Under the pieces are notes generated by a model. That model did not search any database. It was not told the origin of the DNA and saw only the letters and a program-made list of their open reading frames with translations. The translations under genes were made by a program, and so were the position numbers. A DNA stretch of 64,000 nucleotides, from the NCBI RefSeq assembly GCF_000226975.2, contig NZ_CP019285.1, positions 806,001-870,000 on the forward strand. Direction: 5' to 3'. Position 1 is the first letter of the stretch. Each line of letters starts with the position of its first letter. This DNA is from Halobiforma lacisalsi AJ5 (lineage in GTDB: Archaea > Halobacteriota > Halobacteria > Halobacteriales > Natrialbaceae). Shown one piece after another: positions 37,365 to 46,114 of the stretch.

Positions 37365-37737
37365 CGGACAGCAGTTCCTATCCGCTGGAAAAGCTAGCGA
37401 ACGTGTTCGGCGAGTCGGCTACGGGGCTCGAGGTATTGCTTTGCTAGCGACAACGATTTATTTAATGGTAGATCATGCAGTAGACAGCGTCGTCGGAACG
37501 AATCGGATTCGTCTCCCCGTCGGCCGTATTCTCAGTTTACGGAAACGGTCATATGGTCGGTCTTAATGATCCGAGCGCCGGAAACCGAACATAGTGGTGA
37601 AAAAATACGTGCCGAAGGCCGTGCCAGGATGACCTGCGGGGGACCGTACCGGAACGACGAACCGAACCGAGGAGCCACGCTCGGTCGTCCGGCGGACAAG
37701 CGTGCGCTTTTCATACCCGAGGCGAGGACTACCGCCC

Positions 37738-38871
37738 ATGAGAACGCGCGGGACGCTACGACTTGCGACGCGGGGATCCACGCTGGCCCGGCGACAGGCC
37801 GGGCTCGTCAAGGAGACCCTCGAGGACCGGCGGTACGAGGTCGAACTCGTGACCGTCGAGACGACCGGCGACCAGATCAGGGACGAACTCATCCACCGGC
37901 TGGGCAAGACGGGCGCGTTCGTCCGCGAACTCGACGAACGCGTCCTCGAGGGCGACCTCGACGGCGCGATCCACTCGATGAAGGACATGCCGACCGAACA
38001 GCCCGACGAACTCGTCACGGCCGCGGTCCCCGAGCGGGGCCGGCCGGGCGACGTCCTCGTCACGCCCGACGGCTCGAGTCTCGAAGACCTGCCGGAGGGG
38101 GCGACCGTCGGTACCTCGAGCCTGCGCCGTCGCGCGCAACTGCTTTCCGAGCGGCCGGACCTCGAGGTCGAGCCCCTGCGGGGCAACGTCGACACGCGCC
38201 TCGAGAAACTGCTCGCGCCCTCGCTGCAGGCGGAACACGAGAAGCGGTCGGAGGCCGACAAGGAGCGGAAAGCCAATACCGGCGACGAGGAGTTCGAACC
38301 CGAGTACGACCGCACCGTCGACGAGTGGTTCGACGACCTCTCGGAACTCGAGCGCCAGGCGCTGGGCCGGGAGGTCGAGACCGAGTACGACGCGATCGTG
38401 CTCGCGGCGGCGGGCCTCGAGCGCAGCGGGCTGGCCCACTACGTCGACTACCAGGGGTTGCCGACCGAAACGTTCGTCCCCGCGCCCGGCCAGGGCGCGC
38501 TCGCGGTCACCGCGGCCGACGGGGAGACTGCACGCGACATCCGCGAGGCGATCGATCACCCGCGCAGCCGCGTCGAGACGACGGTCGAACGGACCCTGCT
38601 CGCGGAACTGGGCGGGGGCTGTATCGCCCCGATCGGCATCTACGGCGTCGTCCAGGGCGAGTACGTACACACGAACGTCACCGTCTTCGACCGCGACGGC
38701 GAGGAATCGGTCGTCGCGAGCCGAGACCTGCCGGTCGAGCGCCACGCCGAGGCGGCCCGGGAGTTCGCGGCCGACCTCGCCGACCGCGGCGCGGCCGACC
38801 TCATCGACGCCGCCCGCGAGGCAGCCGAGAGCGACGACACGACAGACACCGACCCACCGGAGGGGAAATGA
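37738..38871 (+). CDS. hemC: Hydroxymethylbilane synthase (porphobilinogen deaminase)
   Basis: Polymerises four porphobilinogens to hydroxymethylbilane. 377 aa. Family motifs: LATRGSTLARRQ (9-20), HSMKDMPT (79-86), GTSSLRRRAQL (125-135), the Arg pair around RGNVDTRLEKL (148-158), PAPGQGALAV (248-257), and C295 in LGGGCIAPIG, which binds the dipyrromethane cofactor. Between about 161 and 215 there is a charged insertion (EKRSEADKERKANTGDEE) absent from bacterial HemC. ATG at 37738-37740. First gene of hemC-cobA-hemD, with one base between the hemC stop and the next start. Confidence 0.95.
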   Translation: MRTRGTLRLATRGSTLARRQAGLVKETLEDRRYEVELVTVETTGDQIRDELIHRLGKTGAFVRELDERVLEGDLDGAIHSMKDMPTEQPDELVTAAVPERGRPGDVLVTPDGSSLEDLPEGATVGTSSLRRRAQLLSERPDLEVEPLRGNVDTRLEKLLAPSLQAEHEKRSEADKERKANTGDEEFEPEYDRTVDEWFDDLSELERQALGREVETEYDAIVLAAAGLERSGLAHYVDYQGLPTETFVPAPGQGALAVTAADGETARDIREAIDHPRSRVETTVERTLLAELGGGCIAPIGIYGVVQGEYVHTNVTVFDRDGEESVVASRDLPVERHAEAAREFAADLADRGAADLIDAAREAAESDDTTDTDPPEGK

Positions 38872-38872
38872 G

Positions 38873-39712
38873 ATGGAAATCGAGTACCACGGAGGCGAAC
38901 CGGAACCCGGAACCGTCTACCTCGTCGGGAGCGGTCCCGGCGACCCCGGCCTGCTGACGGTCAAGGCGAAACGACTGCTCGAGCGAGCGGACGTCGTGCT
39001 CCACGACAAGCTCCCGGGCCCCGAGATCCTCGGGGATCTCCCCGACGAGCGATGCATAGACGTCGGGAAACGCGCTCACGGCGACCGGACGCCCCAGTCG
39101 GAGATCAACGAGCGACTGGTCGAACTCGCCGACGAGGGGAAAAGCGTCGTCCGACTCAAGGGTGGCGACTCGTTCGTCTTCGGCCGCGGCGGCGAGGAGG
39201 CGGAGTACCTCGCCGAGCACGGCGTCCCGTTCGAGGTCGTTCCGGCGGTCACCTCGGCGGTCGCCGCGCCGGCCGTCGCCGGCATCCCCGTGACCCACCG
39301 GGATCACGCCTCGTCGGTCTCGTTCGTAACCGGCCACGAGGACCCGACGAAGGAGGACTCGGCGGTCGACTGGGACGCACTCGCCACGGCGGGCGGAACG
39401 ATCGTCGTCCTGATGGGCGTCACCCGCCTGCCCCAGTACGTCACGGCGCTGCAGGAGGGCGGGATGGACCCCGAGACGCCGGCTGCGCTCGTCGAACGCG
39501 GCACCTGGCAGGAACAGCGGGTCGCGACCGGCACGCTCGAGACGATCGTCGATGCCCGCGACGAGGTCGGGATCGAACCGCCGGCCGTGACGGTGATCGG
39601 CGACGTCGCCGCCAGCCGCGAGTCGGTGGTCGAGTTCCTCGAGAACGAACGAGAGCCGGGTCGGGCGGAATCCGAAACCGACGCCGTCCCGGCGGACGTA
39701 CCCGACAGCTAA
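38873..39712 (+). CDS. cobA: Uroporphyrinogen-III C-methyltransferase
   Basis: SAM-dependent enzyme that makes precorrin-2 from uroporphyrinogen III, the branch to siroheme and cobalamin (and, in archaea, to heme by the siroheme route). 279 aa: VYLVGSGPGDPGLLTVKA (about 15-32) and VVLHDKLPGPEIL at the N-terminus, VVRLKGGDSFVFGRGGEEAE (about 90-109), VVPAVTSAVAAPAVAGIPVT (about 121-140) and VVLMGVTRLP. The C-terminal 30 residues are acidic and variable. Placed between hemC and hemD with 1-bp spacers on both sides, so the three are surely one operon. Confidence 0.93.
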   Translation: MEIEYHGGEPEPGTVYLVGSGPGDPGLLTVKAKRLLERADVVLHDKLPGPEILGDLPDERCIDVGKRAHGDRTPQSEINERLVELADEGKSVVRLKGGDSFVFGRGGEEAEYLAEHGVPFEVVPAVTSAVAAPAVAGIPVTHRDHASSVSFVTGHEDPTKEDSAVDWDALATAGGTIVVLMGVTRLPQYVTALQEGGMDPETPAALVERGTWQEQRVATGTLETIVDARDEVGIEPPAVTVIGDVAASRESVVEFLENEREPGRAESETDAVPADVPDS

Positions 39713-39713
39713 C

Positions 39714-40469
39714 ATGGACGAAGACGCCGCCGACAGCCCGACCGTAGCCGTGTTCCGCCCCGACGACGAGCGCATCGAGAACGCGACCGAACGACTCGAG
39801 TCGCTCGGGGCCGAGCCCGTCCCGGATCCGATGCTCGCCGTCGAACCGACCGACGCGACGCCCCGGACCGACGCCGACTACGTCGTCCTGACGAGCAAGA
39901 CCGGCGTCGAACTCGTCGCCGACGCCGGCTGGGAACCCGGCGACGCGACCGTCTGTGCGATCGGCCCCGCGACGGCCGACAGGCTCCGGACGGCGGGGTA
40001 CGCCGTGGATCTCGTCCCCGAGGAGTACACCTCGAGCGGCCTCGTCGCCGCGCTCGAGGGCCAGGTCGACGGTGCGCGCGTCGAGGTCGCCCGCAGCGAC
40101 CACGGCAGCCCGGTGTTGCTCGAGGGGCTCGAGGCGGCGGGCGCGTACCTCCACGAGACGATCCTCTACCGGCTCGTCCGTCCCGAGGGGAGCGGCCGCT
40201 CGGCCGAACTCGCCGCCGAGGGCGAGCTCGACGGGCTCTGTTTCACCTCGTCGCTGACCGTCGAGCACTTCCTCGAGGCGGCCGCGGACCGCGGCCTCGA
40301 GGAACGGGCCCGAGACGGGCTCGCGGACGCCGTCGTCGGCGTCATCGGCGAACCGACGGCCGAGACGGCCCGCGAGCACGGCCTCGAGGTCGATCTGGTC
40401 GCGAGCGAGGCTACCTTCGAACGGCTCGCGACGGAGACGGTCGACGCCGCGTCGGCAAACGGCGAGTGA
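39714..40469 (+). CDS. hemD: Uroporphyrinogen-III synthase
   Basis: Cyclises hydroxymethylbilane to uroporphyrinogen III. 251 aa, two-lobed HemD fold: VAVFRPDDERIENATERLES (about 9-28), VVLTSKTGVELVADAG (about 57-72), VCAIGPATADRLRTAGY (about 80-96) and CFTSSLTVEHFLEAA (about 178-192), then GVIGEPTAETAREHGLEVD. Sequence is poorly conserved across the family, but the motif order and the place right after hemC and cobA make the call safe. It starts 1 bp after the cobA stop. Confidence 0.9.
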   Translation: MDEDAADSPTVAVFRPDDERIENATERLESLGAEPVPDPMLAVEPTDATPRTDADYVVLTSKTGVELVADAGWEPGDATVCAIGPATADRLRTAGYAVDLVPEEYTSSGLVAALEGQVDGARVEVARSDHGSPVLLEGLEAAGAYLHETILYRLVRPEGSGRSAELAAEGELDGLCFTSSLTVEHFLEAAADRGLEERARDGLADAVVGVIGEPTAETAREHGLEVDLVASEATFERLATETVDAASANGE

Positions 40470-40590
40470 CCTCCCGGCGGGCTATTTCAACCGGGAGCGT
40501 GAACACGGGATCGATGAGTCGAGGGCAACGAATGCGAACAGGGAGACGGGGAGACGCCGGCGCGGTCCCACGGCCGCGGCCGGCGAACCG

Positions 40591-41682
40591 ATGACCGGGA
40601 GTCGCCGCCGGTTCCTCGCGGCAACCGGAGCCGCGGTCCTCGGCGGCTGTACCGCGCCCGCGGCCCGGTCGACCAAGTTCGAGGCCCACGAGCGCCACGG
40701 GACGACGATCGGGTTCGTCGGCGACGCCATGCTCGGGCGCGATCTCGACGACCGCTACGGGAGCGGTCGAGCCGATCCGGCGAGCGTCTGGGGCGATCTG
40801 CGCCCCCGACTGGCGTCGCTGGACGGCGTCTGCTGCAACCTCGAGTGTTGCCTGTCGACGCGAGGCGAGCGGTTCCCCGACCGGACCTACTACTTCCGAG
40901 CCGATCCCGACTGGGCCGTCCCGGCCCTCGAGGCGGGGAACGTCCGGTTCGCGTCCCTGGCGAACAACCACATCCTGGATTTCGGGCCGACGGCGCTTCG
41001 TGACACCGTCGACGCGCTCGCGGACGCGGGGATCGGGTTCGCGGGGGCCGGCGAGCGGCCGGCGGCGGCCCGCGCGCCCGCGACGGTTTCCATCGGCGAC
41101 GTCGACGTCGCAGTCGTCTCCCTCGCGGACCACTACGCGGAGTACGGCGCGACCGACGACCGCCCGGGGACCGCCTACGTCGAGACCGATCCGGACGTTC
41201 CCGAGACCAGGCGACTCGTGGGCGCGGCGCTCGAGCGTGCCCGGGAAACGGAGCCCGACCTGCTGATCGCGTCGGTCCACTGGGGGCCGAACTGGGTCGA
41301 GTACCCCGACGACGACCTGCGGGCGTTCGGCCGCTGGCTCGTCGATCGGGGCGTCGACCTCGTCCACGGCCACAGCGCCCACGTCGTCCAGGGGATCGAG
41401 CGCTACGGCGACGGCCTCGTGCTCCACGACACCGGGGACATCGTCGACGACTACGTGATCAAGGAGGACTTGCGGAACGATCGCACGTTCCTCTTCGAAC
41501 TCGGCCTCGAGGACGGGAACCCGGCGGAACTCCGCCTCGTCCCCGCCGTCATCGACGATCTGGCGGTCTCCAGGGCCGACGAGGACGAGGCGGCGTGGCT
41601 CCGGGAGACGATGCGCGACCGCTCCGCGCCGTTCGGGACCGAGTACGAACGCGACGGCGACGCGCTCGTCCTCCCGCTGTAA
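40591..41682 (+). CDS. CapA-family metallophosphatase-like lipoprotein
   Basis: 363-aa exported protein. Tat signal with SRRRFLAATG (3-12) and a lipobox LGGC (17-20), so it is likely a membrane-anchored lipoprotein outside the cell. The remainder is the CapA/PGA-cap domain, a calcineurin-like fold: GFVGDAMLGRDLDD (about 40-53), NLECCLS (about 87-93), SLANNHILDFG (about 118-128), SVHWGPNW (about 228-235), VHGHSAHVVQGIE (about 257-269), LHDTGDIVDD. Bacterial CapA is tied to poly-gamma-glutamate capsule; in archaea the substrate is unknown. Follows hemD by 121 bp. Confidence 0.85.
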   Translation: MTGSRRRFLAATGAAVLGGCTAPAARSTKFEAHERHGTTIGFVGDAMLGRDLDDRYGSGRADPASVWGDLRPRLASLDGVCCNLECCLSTRGERFPDRTYYFRADPDWAVPALEAGNVRFASLANNHILDFGPTALRDTVDALADAGIGFAGAGERPAAARAPATVSIGDVDVAVVSLADHYAEYGATDDRPGTAYVETDPDVPETRRLVGAALERARETEPDLLIASVHWGPNWVEYPDDDLRAFGRWLVDRGVDLVHGHSAHVVQGIERYGDGLVLHDTGDIVDDYVIKEDLRNDRTFLFELGLEDGNPAELRLVPAVIDDLAVSRADEDEAAWLRETMRDRSAPFGTEYERDGDALVLPL

Positions 41683-41767
41683 GCGGTGCGTCGAGGCTCG
41701 CTCCCCGTTCTCGGCCCTCGAGGGGCGATCCGCGGGTTTATGAGCGAAGCCGCCCCACAGTCGACCG

Positions 41768-43240
41768 ATGGCAGGGCCGGTTCCCGAACTCGAGGATCGC
41801 GCGACCCGCTGTGCGCGGCGACTGTGCGAGGCCGACCGCGTGTTACTCGCTTCGCACATCGACGCCGACGGACTCACCAGCGCCGCGATCGCGGCCCAAG
41901 CGCTCGAGCGCGCGGGACTCCCCTTCGAGACGGTGTTCGAGAAACAGCTCGACGAGGAGGCGATCGCCGCGATCGCGGCGACCGACTACGACACCGTCCT
42001 CTTCACGGACTTCGGGAGCGGCCAGCTCGACGTCATCGGCGAGCACGAGGACGCGGGCGCGTTCACGCCCGTGATCGCGGATCACCACCAGCCGGCCGAC
42101 CGCGACACCGAGTACCACCTCAACCCCCTGCTGTTCGGGATCGACGGCGCGTCCGAGCTCTCGGGGGCCGGCGCGAGCTACGTTCTCGCCCGGGCGCTGG
42201 CGGACCTGGAGCCCGGCGTCGCGGCCGACGGCGGCGCCACAGGTGCCGCAGGAACCACCACGGCCCGCGCGGACAACCGCGACCTCGCCGCCCTGGCCGT
42301 CGTCGGCGCCGTCGGCGACATGCAGGCCTCCGGCGGCGAACTCCAGGGCGCGAACGAACGGATCGTCGAGGAGGGCGTCGATGCAGGCGTCCTCGAGACG
42401 GGCAAGGACCTCGCGCTCTACGGGAAGCAAACCCGGCCGCTGCCGAAACTGCTCGAGTACGCGACCGACGTAGGGATCCCGGGCATCTCCGGCGACGAGG
42501 CCGGCTCGCTGCGGTTCCTCGAGGATCTCGACCTCGAGTTGCGCCGCGAGGACGGCGAGTGGCGCCGGTGGTCGGGACTGACCAGCGAGGAGAAACAGAC
42601 CGTCGCCAGCGCCCTGGTCAGGCGTGCCGTCTCGCGCGGGGTTCCCGCGAAGAAGATCGACCAGCTGGTCGGGACCAGCTACGTGCTCAGCGCGGAGCCG
42701 GTCGGTACCGAACTCCGGGACGCAAGCGAGTTCTCGACGCTGCTCAATGCGACCGCCCGCTACGAGCGCGCCGACGTCGGCCTGGGGGTCTGCCTGGGGA
42801 ATCGGAGCGACGCGCTCGAGCGTGCACGCAAACTCCTTCGGAACCACCGCCGGAACCTCTCGGAGGGGATCGACCTCGTCACCAGAGAGGGCGTCACCCA
42901 CGAAGCGCATCTCCAGTGGTTCCACGCGGAGGATCGCATTCGCGAGACGATCGTCGGCATCGTCGCCGGGATGGCGATGGGCAACGAGGGGATCAGCCGC
43001 TCGAAGCCGATCGTCGCGTTCGCGGAGAAAACCGACGATGAAGTGAAAGTGTCGGCCCGCGGGACCCACGGTCTGGTCCGGGACGGCCTCGACCTCTCGA
43101 CGGTGATGACCGAGGCCTCGCGGGCCGTCGACGGCGACGGCGGCGGTCACGACGTCGCGGCCGGGGCAACGGTCCCCGCCGGGCGCGAAGCCGAGTTCGT
43201 CGAACGCGCCGACGAGATCGTGGGCGAACAACTGTCCTGA
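41768..43240 (+). CDS. DHH-family phosphoesterase (archaeal RecJ-like)
   Basis: 490-aa manganese-dependent phosphoesterase/nuclease related to RecJ. Metal motifs: LASHIDADGLTSAAIA (about 28-43), VLFTDFGSGQ (about 76-85), IADHHQPAD (DHH motif, about 103-111), the region LAVVGAVGDMQASG, and a DHHA1-like C-terminus with GGGHDVAAGATVP. A short variable insertion lies near residue 155 (ADGGATGAAGTTT). Archaeal members act in DNA replication and repair with GINS, or on RNA. ATG at 41768-41770. Confidence 0.9.
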   Translation: MAGPVPELEDRATRCARRLCEADRVLLASHIDADGLTSAAIAAQALERAGLPFETVFEKQLDEEAIAAIAATDYDTVLFTDFGSGQLDVIGEHEDAGAFTPVIADHHQPADRDTEYHLNPLLFGIDGASELSGAGASYVLARALADLEPGVAADGGATGAAGTTTARADNRDLAALAVVGAVGDMQASGGELQGANERIVEEGVDAGVLETGKDLALYGKQTRPLPKLLEYATDVGIPGISGDEAGSLRFLEDLDLELRREDGEWRRWSGLTSEEKQTVASALVRRAVSRGVPAKKIDQLVGTSYVLSAEPVGTELRDASEFSTLLNATARYERADVGLGVCLGNRSDALERARKLLRNHRRNLSEGIDLVTREGVTHEAHLQWFHAEDRIRETIVGIVAGMAMGNEGISRSKPIVAFAEKTDDEVKVSARGTHGLVRDGLDLSTVMTEASRAVDGDGGGHDVAAGATVPAGREAEFVERADEIVGEQLS

Positions 43241-43260
43241 CGACTGCTACCGCGATACCG

Positions 43261-44013
43261 CTACGTCCGGTCCATCGAAGCCGGAACCGTCGGAACGAGC
43301 GGCGCACGCGAGGTCAACACGTACGCCGACTTGCGAACGGCACCTTTCGCGTACTGGACCGTGCTCTTGTGAATCGGCGTGCGCTTCCCACGGATCTGGG
43401 TGCGGCCCTCGAGGATGGCCTCGACGAGTTCGTCGCCGTCGATGTCCGCCTTCGTGGGGTTCTCGTCGTCCGGCGAGACGAGTATCTCGGTGTAGGCTTT
43501 GCCGACGTTCGGCAGGTAGTGGGCGTCGCTCGCGCCGATCTCGGGGTACCCCCGTCGGCGGGCGAAGGTCCGCGCTCGCCGGTTCCGGTAGCCGGTAAAC
43601 AGCATCGAGTTGTAGGTCTCGATCGCGTCGACGCCGTCGACGTGGCGTTTCCGGACGCCGTGGCGACTGCGCTGGAAAGGATGGGGAACGACCGCGATCC
43701 CCCCGAGTTCCCGGACCGCGTCGACGGTTTCCGGGAACGGACGCCCCGGATCGGGCCGCTTTTCGACACCGATCGCGAGGAGGTGGCCGTGTTTCGTCGA
43801 CACTTCGACGCCGGGGATGCCGATCAGCCCGTATTCCGGAGCGATCTCGGCCGCACGGAGGGATTCGGCGATCCGGTCGTGATCCGTGATGACGATTCCG
43901 TCGAGTCCGATGTCCGCCGCGTGTTCCAGAATGAGTTCGATCGGTTCGTGGCCGTCGTAGGACTCGTCGGAGTGGACGTGAAAGTCGATCGCAAACGGAA
44001 TGTGGGTCGTCAT
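43261..44013 (-). CDS. PHP-domain metal-dependent phosphoesterase
   Basis: 250-aa PHP protein distinct from the one at 22 kb. Motifs: DFHVHSDESYDG (9-20), ITDHDRIAES (about 40-49), IPGVEVSTKHGH (about 64-75), VVPHPFQRSRHG (about 106-117), IGASDAHYLPNVGKAYTEI (about 157-175). It carries a basic C-terminal tail (TPIHKSTVQYAKGAVRKS). ATG at 44011-44013 (MTTHIPFAIDFHVHSD) is chosen since upstream codons are not conserved. Convergent with the DHH gene (20 bp between). Confidence 0.88.
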   Translation of the reverse strand: MTTHIPFAIDFHVHSDESYDGHEPIELILEHAADIGLDGIVITDHDRIAESLRAAEIAPEYGLIGIPGVEVSTKHGHLLAIGVEKRPDPGRPFPETVDAVRELGGIAVVPHPFQRSRHGVRKRHVDGVDAIETYNSMLFTGYRNRRARTFARRRGYPEIGASDAHYLPNVGKAYTEILVSPDDENPTKADIDGDELVEAILEGRTQIRGKRTPIHKSTVQYAKGAVRKSAYVLTSRAPLVPTVPASMDRT

Positions 44014-44748
44014 AGCGGGGTTGATTACCGCTAATAGCCCGTTGCCCTGCATAAACACTCTGCTGCCGGTCGGGTCGCAGGCAGATTCTATATAGCGATA
44101 TGAAATTTAACGCAGGTTGGCTACCGGACTGGACCCGTCGTATCGAACAACCGGGTTTGGCAAACGAGACGCACCTCCGAGGAGTGGGTAGAACGGCACT
44201 GGGAACGCCGATGGCCGCTCGAGGGCCGGTACCCCAGTTCAAACCGCAGAGATCGTTCCCCGTGCGAGACACGAGCTCCGATCGGGACTGATCGTCGATA
44301 GCCCATCACTTCGACAGCAACGTTCCCACCGACGCTCGTGGAGTCACTCGACATAGGGCCAGCCGAGGTCGTCGATCCGTCGCCGTCTCGAATCCCCGGT
44401 CGTCACATTGCGGACAGGCACAGGACGCTCGAGACGCTCCCTGACTGATCCGGTCTACAGTCCGTCAGTTCCGGCGCAACCGCGACCGGGCGGCGGTTGC
44501 GCCGGGAAATTTGGACAGCAACCCAAACCCCTGGTTCGTGCGACACATTCGGGAAGCCAAACACGGTGCATGGGACCGCGTTTCGACGGCGCCCTCGAGA
44601 TGCGCCCGACGAAAGCCGAGGCCGTGCGGTCGACCCCGGCCCGGAGACCATCGATCGCTGGCCAGCGAACCGAACGAGCCGATTTTCGGGCGCTGCGCAC
44701 AGCTCTCCGAACCGGGCCGAAACGCATCATAAACCGTATAGAATGATA
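44014..44748. other. 735-bp non-coding region
   Basis: There is no convincing gene in either strand. Frames present are basic and Arg/Pro-rich, unlike the acidic proteome. It has an AT-rich, promoter-like patch (TCTATATAGCGATATG near 44088-44103), the hairpin repeat copy C at 44458-44530, and another AT-rich spot at 44727-44755 next to the 3' end of the following gene. Confidence 0.6.
44458..44530 (+). repeat. Dispersed hairpin repeat, copy C
   Basis: Near-identical to copy B1: lead-in ending GTCAGTTCC, perfect 13-bp stem (44471-44483 with 44493-44505) and 9-nt loop. The tail is diverged (GAAATTTGGACAGC...) but keeps the GGACAGCA core. This copy lies inside a large gap, not directly behind a gene. 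Confidence 0.82.
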
Positions 44749-45174
44749 CTAAATGTCCGTCGGCTCCGATGGCTCGTCCGGAACGTGGTCCGAGAGCGAA
44801 ACCCGATCGAGGACGCGGCGAATCTCCATCGGATCGTCGAGGGACTCAACGGCCTCGTGGACCCGACGCATGCACTCGAGGATCCCGTCGACGGCGGCCC
44901 GGCGCGTCGACACGCGGCCGATTTCCTCCGAGACGGACCGATCGCCGAGCGGGTACCGGTACCGGAGTTCCCAGCACTGGCCCAGCCCGAGGCCCGGATG
45001 ACAGTGATCGGCGGTCGTCCGGTCCGCGATGAGTTCGAGCGGTGGGCGAGTGTACCGGTACGCGAACGTGCCCTCGCCGAGTTCGGTTTCGCCCCATCCC
45101 GGCGGTAACGCCTCCGGGGGAATGGGTGGATTGTCGGCGACCATATAGGCCGAATCGCCACCGCCCGGGGTCAT
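44749..45174 (-). CDS. Haloarchaeal hypothetical protein
   Basis: 141-aa soluble protein, MTPGGGDSAYMVADNPPIPPE..., with aromatic-rich GEGTFAYRYTRPPLEL and HPGLGLGQCWELRYRYPLGD, and a helical acidic C-terminus. Not recognised. The start at 45172-45174 is used; an alternative ATG at 45142-45144 (MVADNPPIPPEAL) would give 131 aa. Divergent from the DUF5783 gene across 76 bp, a likely shared promoter region. The acidic composition and codon bias support it being real. Confidence 0.65.
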   Translation of the reverse strand: MTPGGGDSAYMVADNPPIPPEALPPGWGETELGEGTFAYRYTRPPLELIADRTTADHCHPGLGLGQCWELRYRYPLGDRSVSEEIGRVSTRRAAVDGILECMRRVHEAVESLDDPMEIRRVLDRVSLSDHVPDEPSEPTDI

Positions 45175-45250
45175 CGTTCCGCTTGCGAATGCAACCGTCG
45201 TCTTGACGCCGACCGTCCGACTTTTGTCCTCGCTCGCGTTCGTATCGAGT

Positions 45251-45568
45251 ATGACGACGTTCGATCCCGAGAAATTCGAAGACAAGTACGCCCACTACTT
45301 TACCGAACTCCAGCAGGCGTACAAGAACGCGTTCAACCGGATGAACGACCGCTACGACTCCGAACTCGTCCACGCGATCGACCAGCAGGTACTGAACGAG
45401 AGCGAACCCTTCTACGAGGGCGACGGCGAATTCCGCGTCGAGCTCCCCGAGGACCCGTACGACCGGCTCTCGAACGTGCTCGTCGAGCGAGAGCGGTTCG
45501 AGGAAGTGCTCGAGATTCACGTCGAGGAGATCGAGACCGAACTCGAGCGAGTTTTCGAATTCGAGTAA
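45251..45568 (+). CDS. DUF5783-type protein
   Basis: 105-aa acidic, largely helical protein MTTFDPEKFEDKYAHYFTEL... with the conserved pieces LQQAYKNAFNRMND, SELVHAIDQQVLNESEPFYE and FRVELPEDPYDRL. It matches the DUF5783 haloarchaeal group; no function is known. The C-terminus (VEEIETELERVFEFE) is likely a coiled helix. ATG at 45251-45253. Followed on the same strand by the NifU-like gene after 95 bp. Confidence 0.85.
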   Translation: MTTFDPEKFEDKYAHYFTELQQAYKNAFNRMNDRYDSELVHAIDQQVLNESEPFYEGDGEFRVELPEDPYDRLSNVLVERERFEEVLEIHVEEIETELERVFEFE

Positions 45569-45663
45569 TCGAGTGAATCAGCCACGAGCGCGTCGATTCA
45601 GCCAGGACGATCCCGAACCGGAGGGACGGAAGGTTTAGGGGCTCCGATACCCAAGGGGCTTCT

Positions 45664-46029
45664 ATGAGCACGGAGTCTCAGAACGACGGGGACGACCTCG
45701 AGGACCGCGTTTCGAACTTCCTGCGACGGAACTTCCCGCAAATCCAGATGCACGGCGGTAGCGCGGCGATCCGGGAACTGGACCACGAGACCGGCGAAGT
45801 CACGATTGCCCTCGGGGGTGCCTGCAGCGGCTGTGGCATCTCCCCGATGACGATCCAGGCGATCAAGAGCCGAATGGTCAAGGAGATCCCCGAAATCGAG
45901 AAAGTAAACGCCCACACGGGTGCCGACGGCGGCGACATGGGTGGCGGTGGCGGCATGAGCCCCTCGTTCCCCGGCGAAACCGTCGACGAGGACGGCGAAC
46001 CCGACGAAGGCCCCGAAGCGCCGTTCTAA
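45664..46029 (+). CDS. NifU-domain Fe-S scaffold protein
   Basis: 121-aa protein with a C-terminal-type NifU domain: the family segment FPQIQMHGGSAAIRELD, then ALGGACSGCGISPMTIQAIK with the CxxC that binds a 4Fe-4S cluster (about C56 and C59). It probably transfers Fe-S clusters to targets such as PriL, the ferredoxin and the XPD-like helicase in this window. A Gly/Met-rich linker (GGDMGGGGGM) and an acidic tail follow. ATG at 45664-45666. Confidence 0.9.
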   Translation: MSTESQNDGDDLEDRVSNFLRRNFPQIQMHGGSAAIRELDHETGEVTIALGGACSGCGISPMTIQAIKSRMVKEIPEIEKVNAHTGADGGDMGGGGGMSPSFPGETVDEDGEPDEGPEAPF

Positions 46030-46114
46030 GTTCTCGAGTTCGACCGCCGACGTTCGTCGAGTCCCGTTTTCTTCCCTCGATCGGCCGCTGGACCGGGTTC
46101 GCTGAAGCGGCGGG

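Noticed and set aside
44100-44291. A 63-aa frame with a TATA-like patch before it
   Set aside because: The translation is basic and Arg/Pro-rich, unlike the acidic proteome, and no ribosome site or family feature is present.
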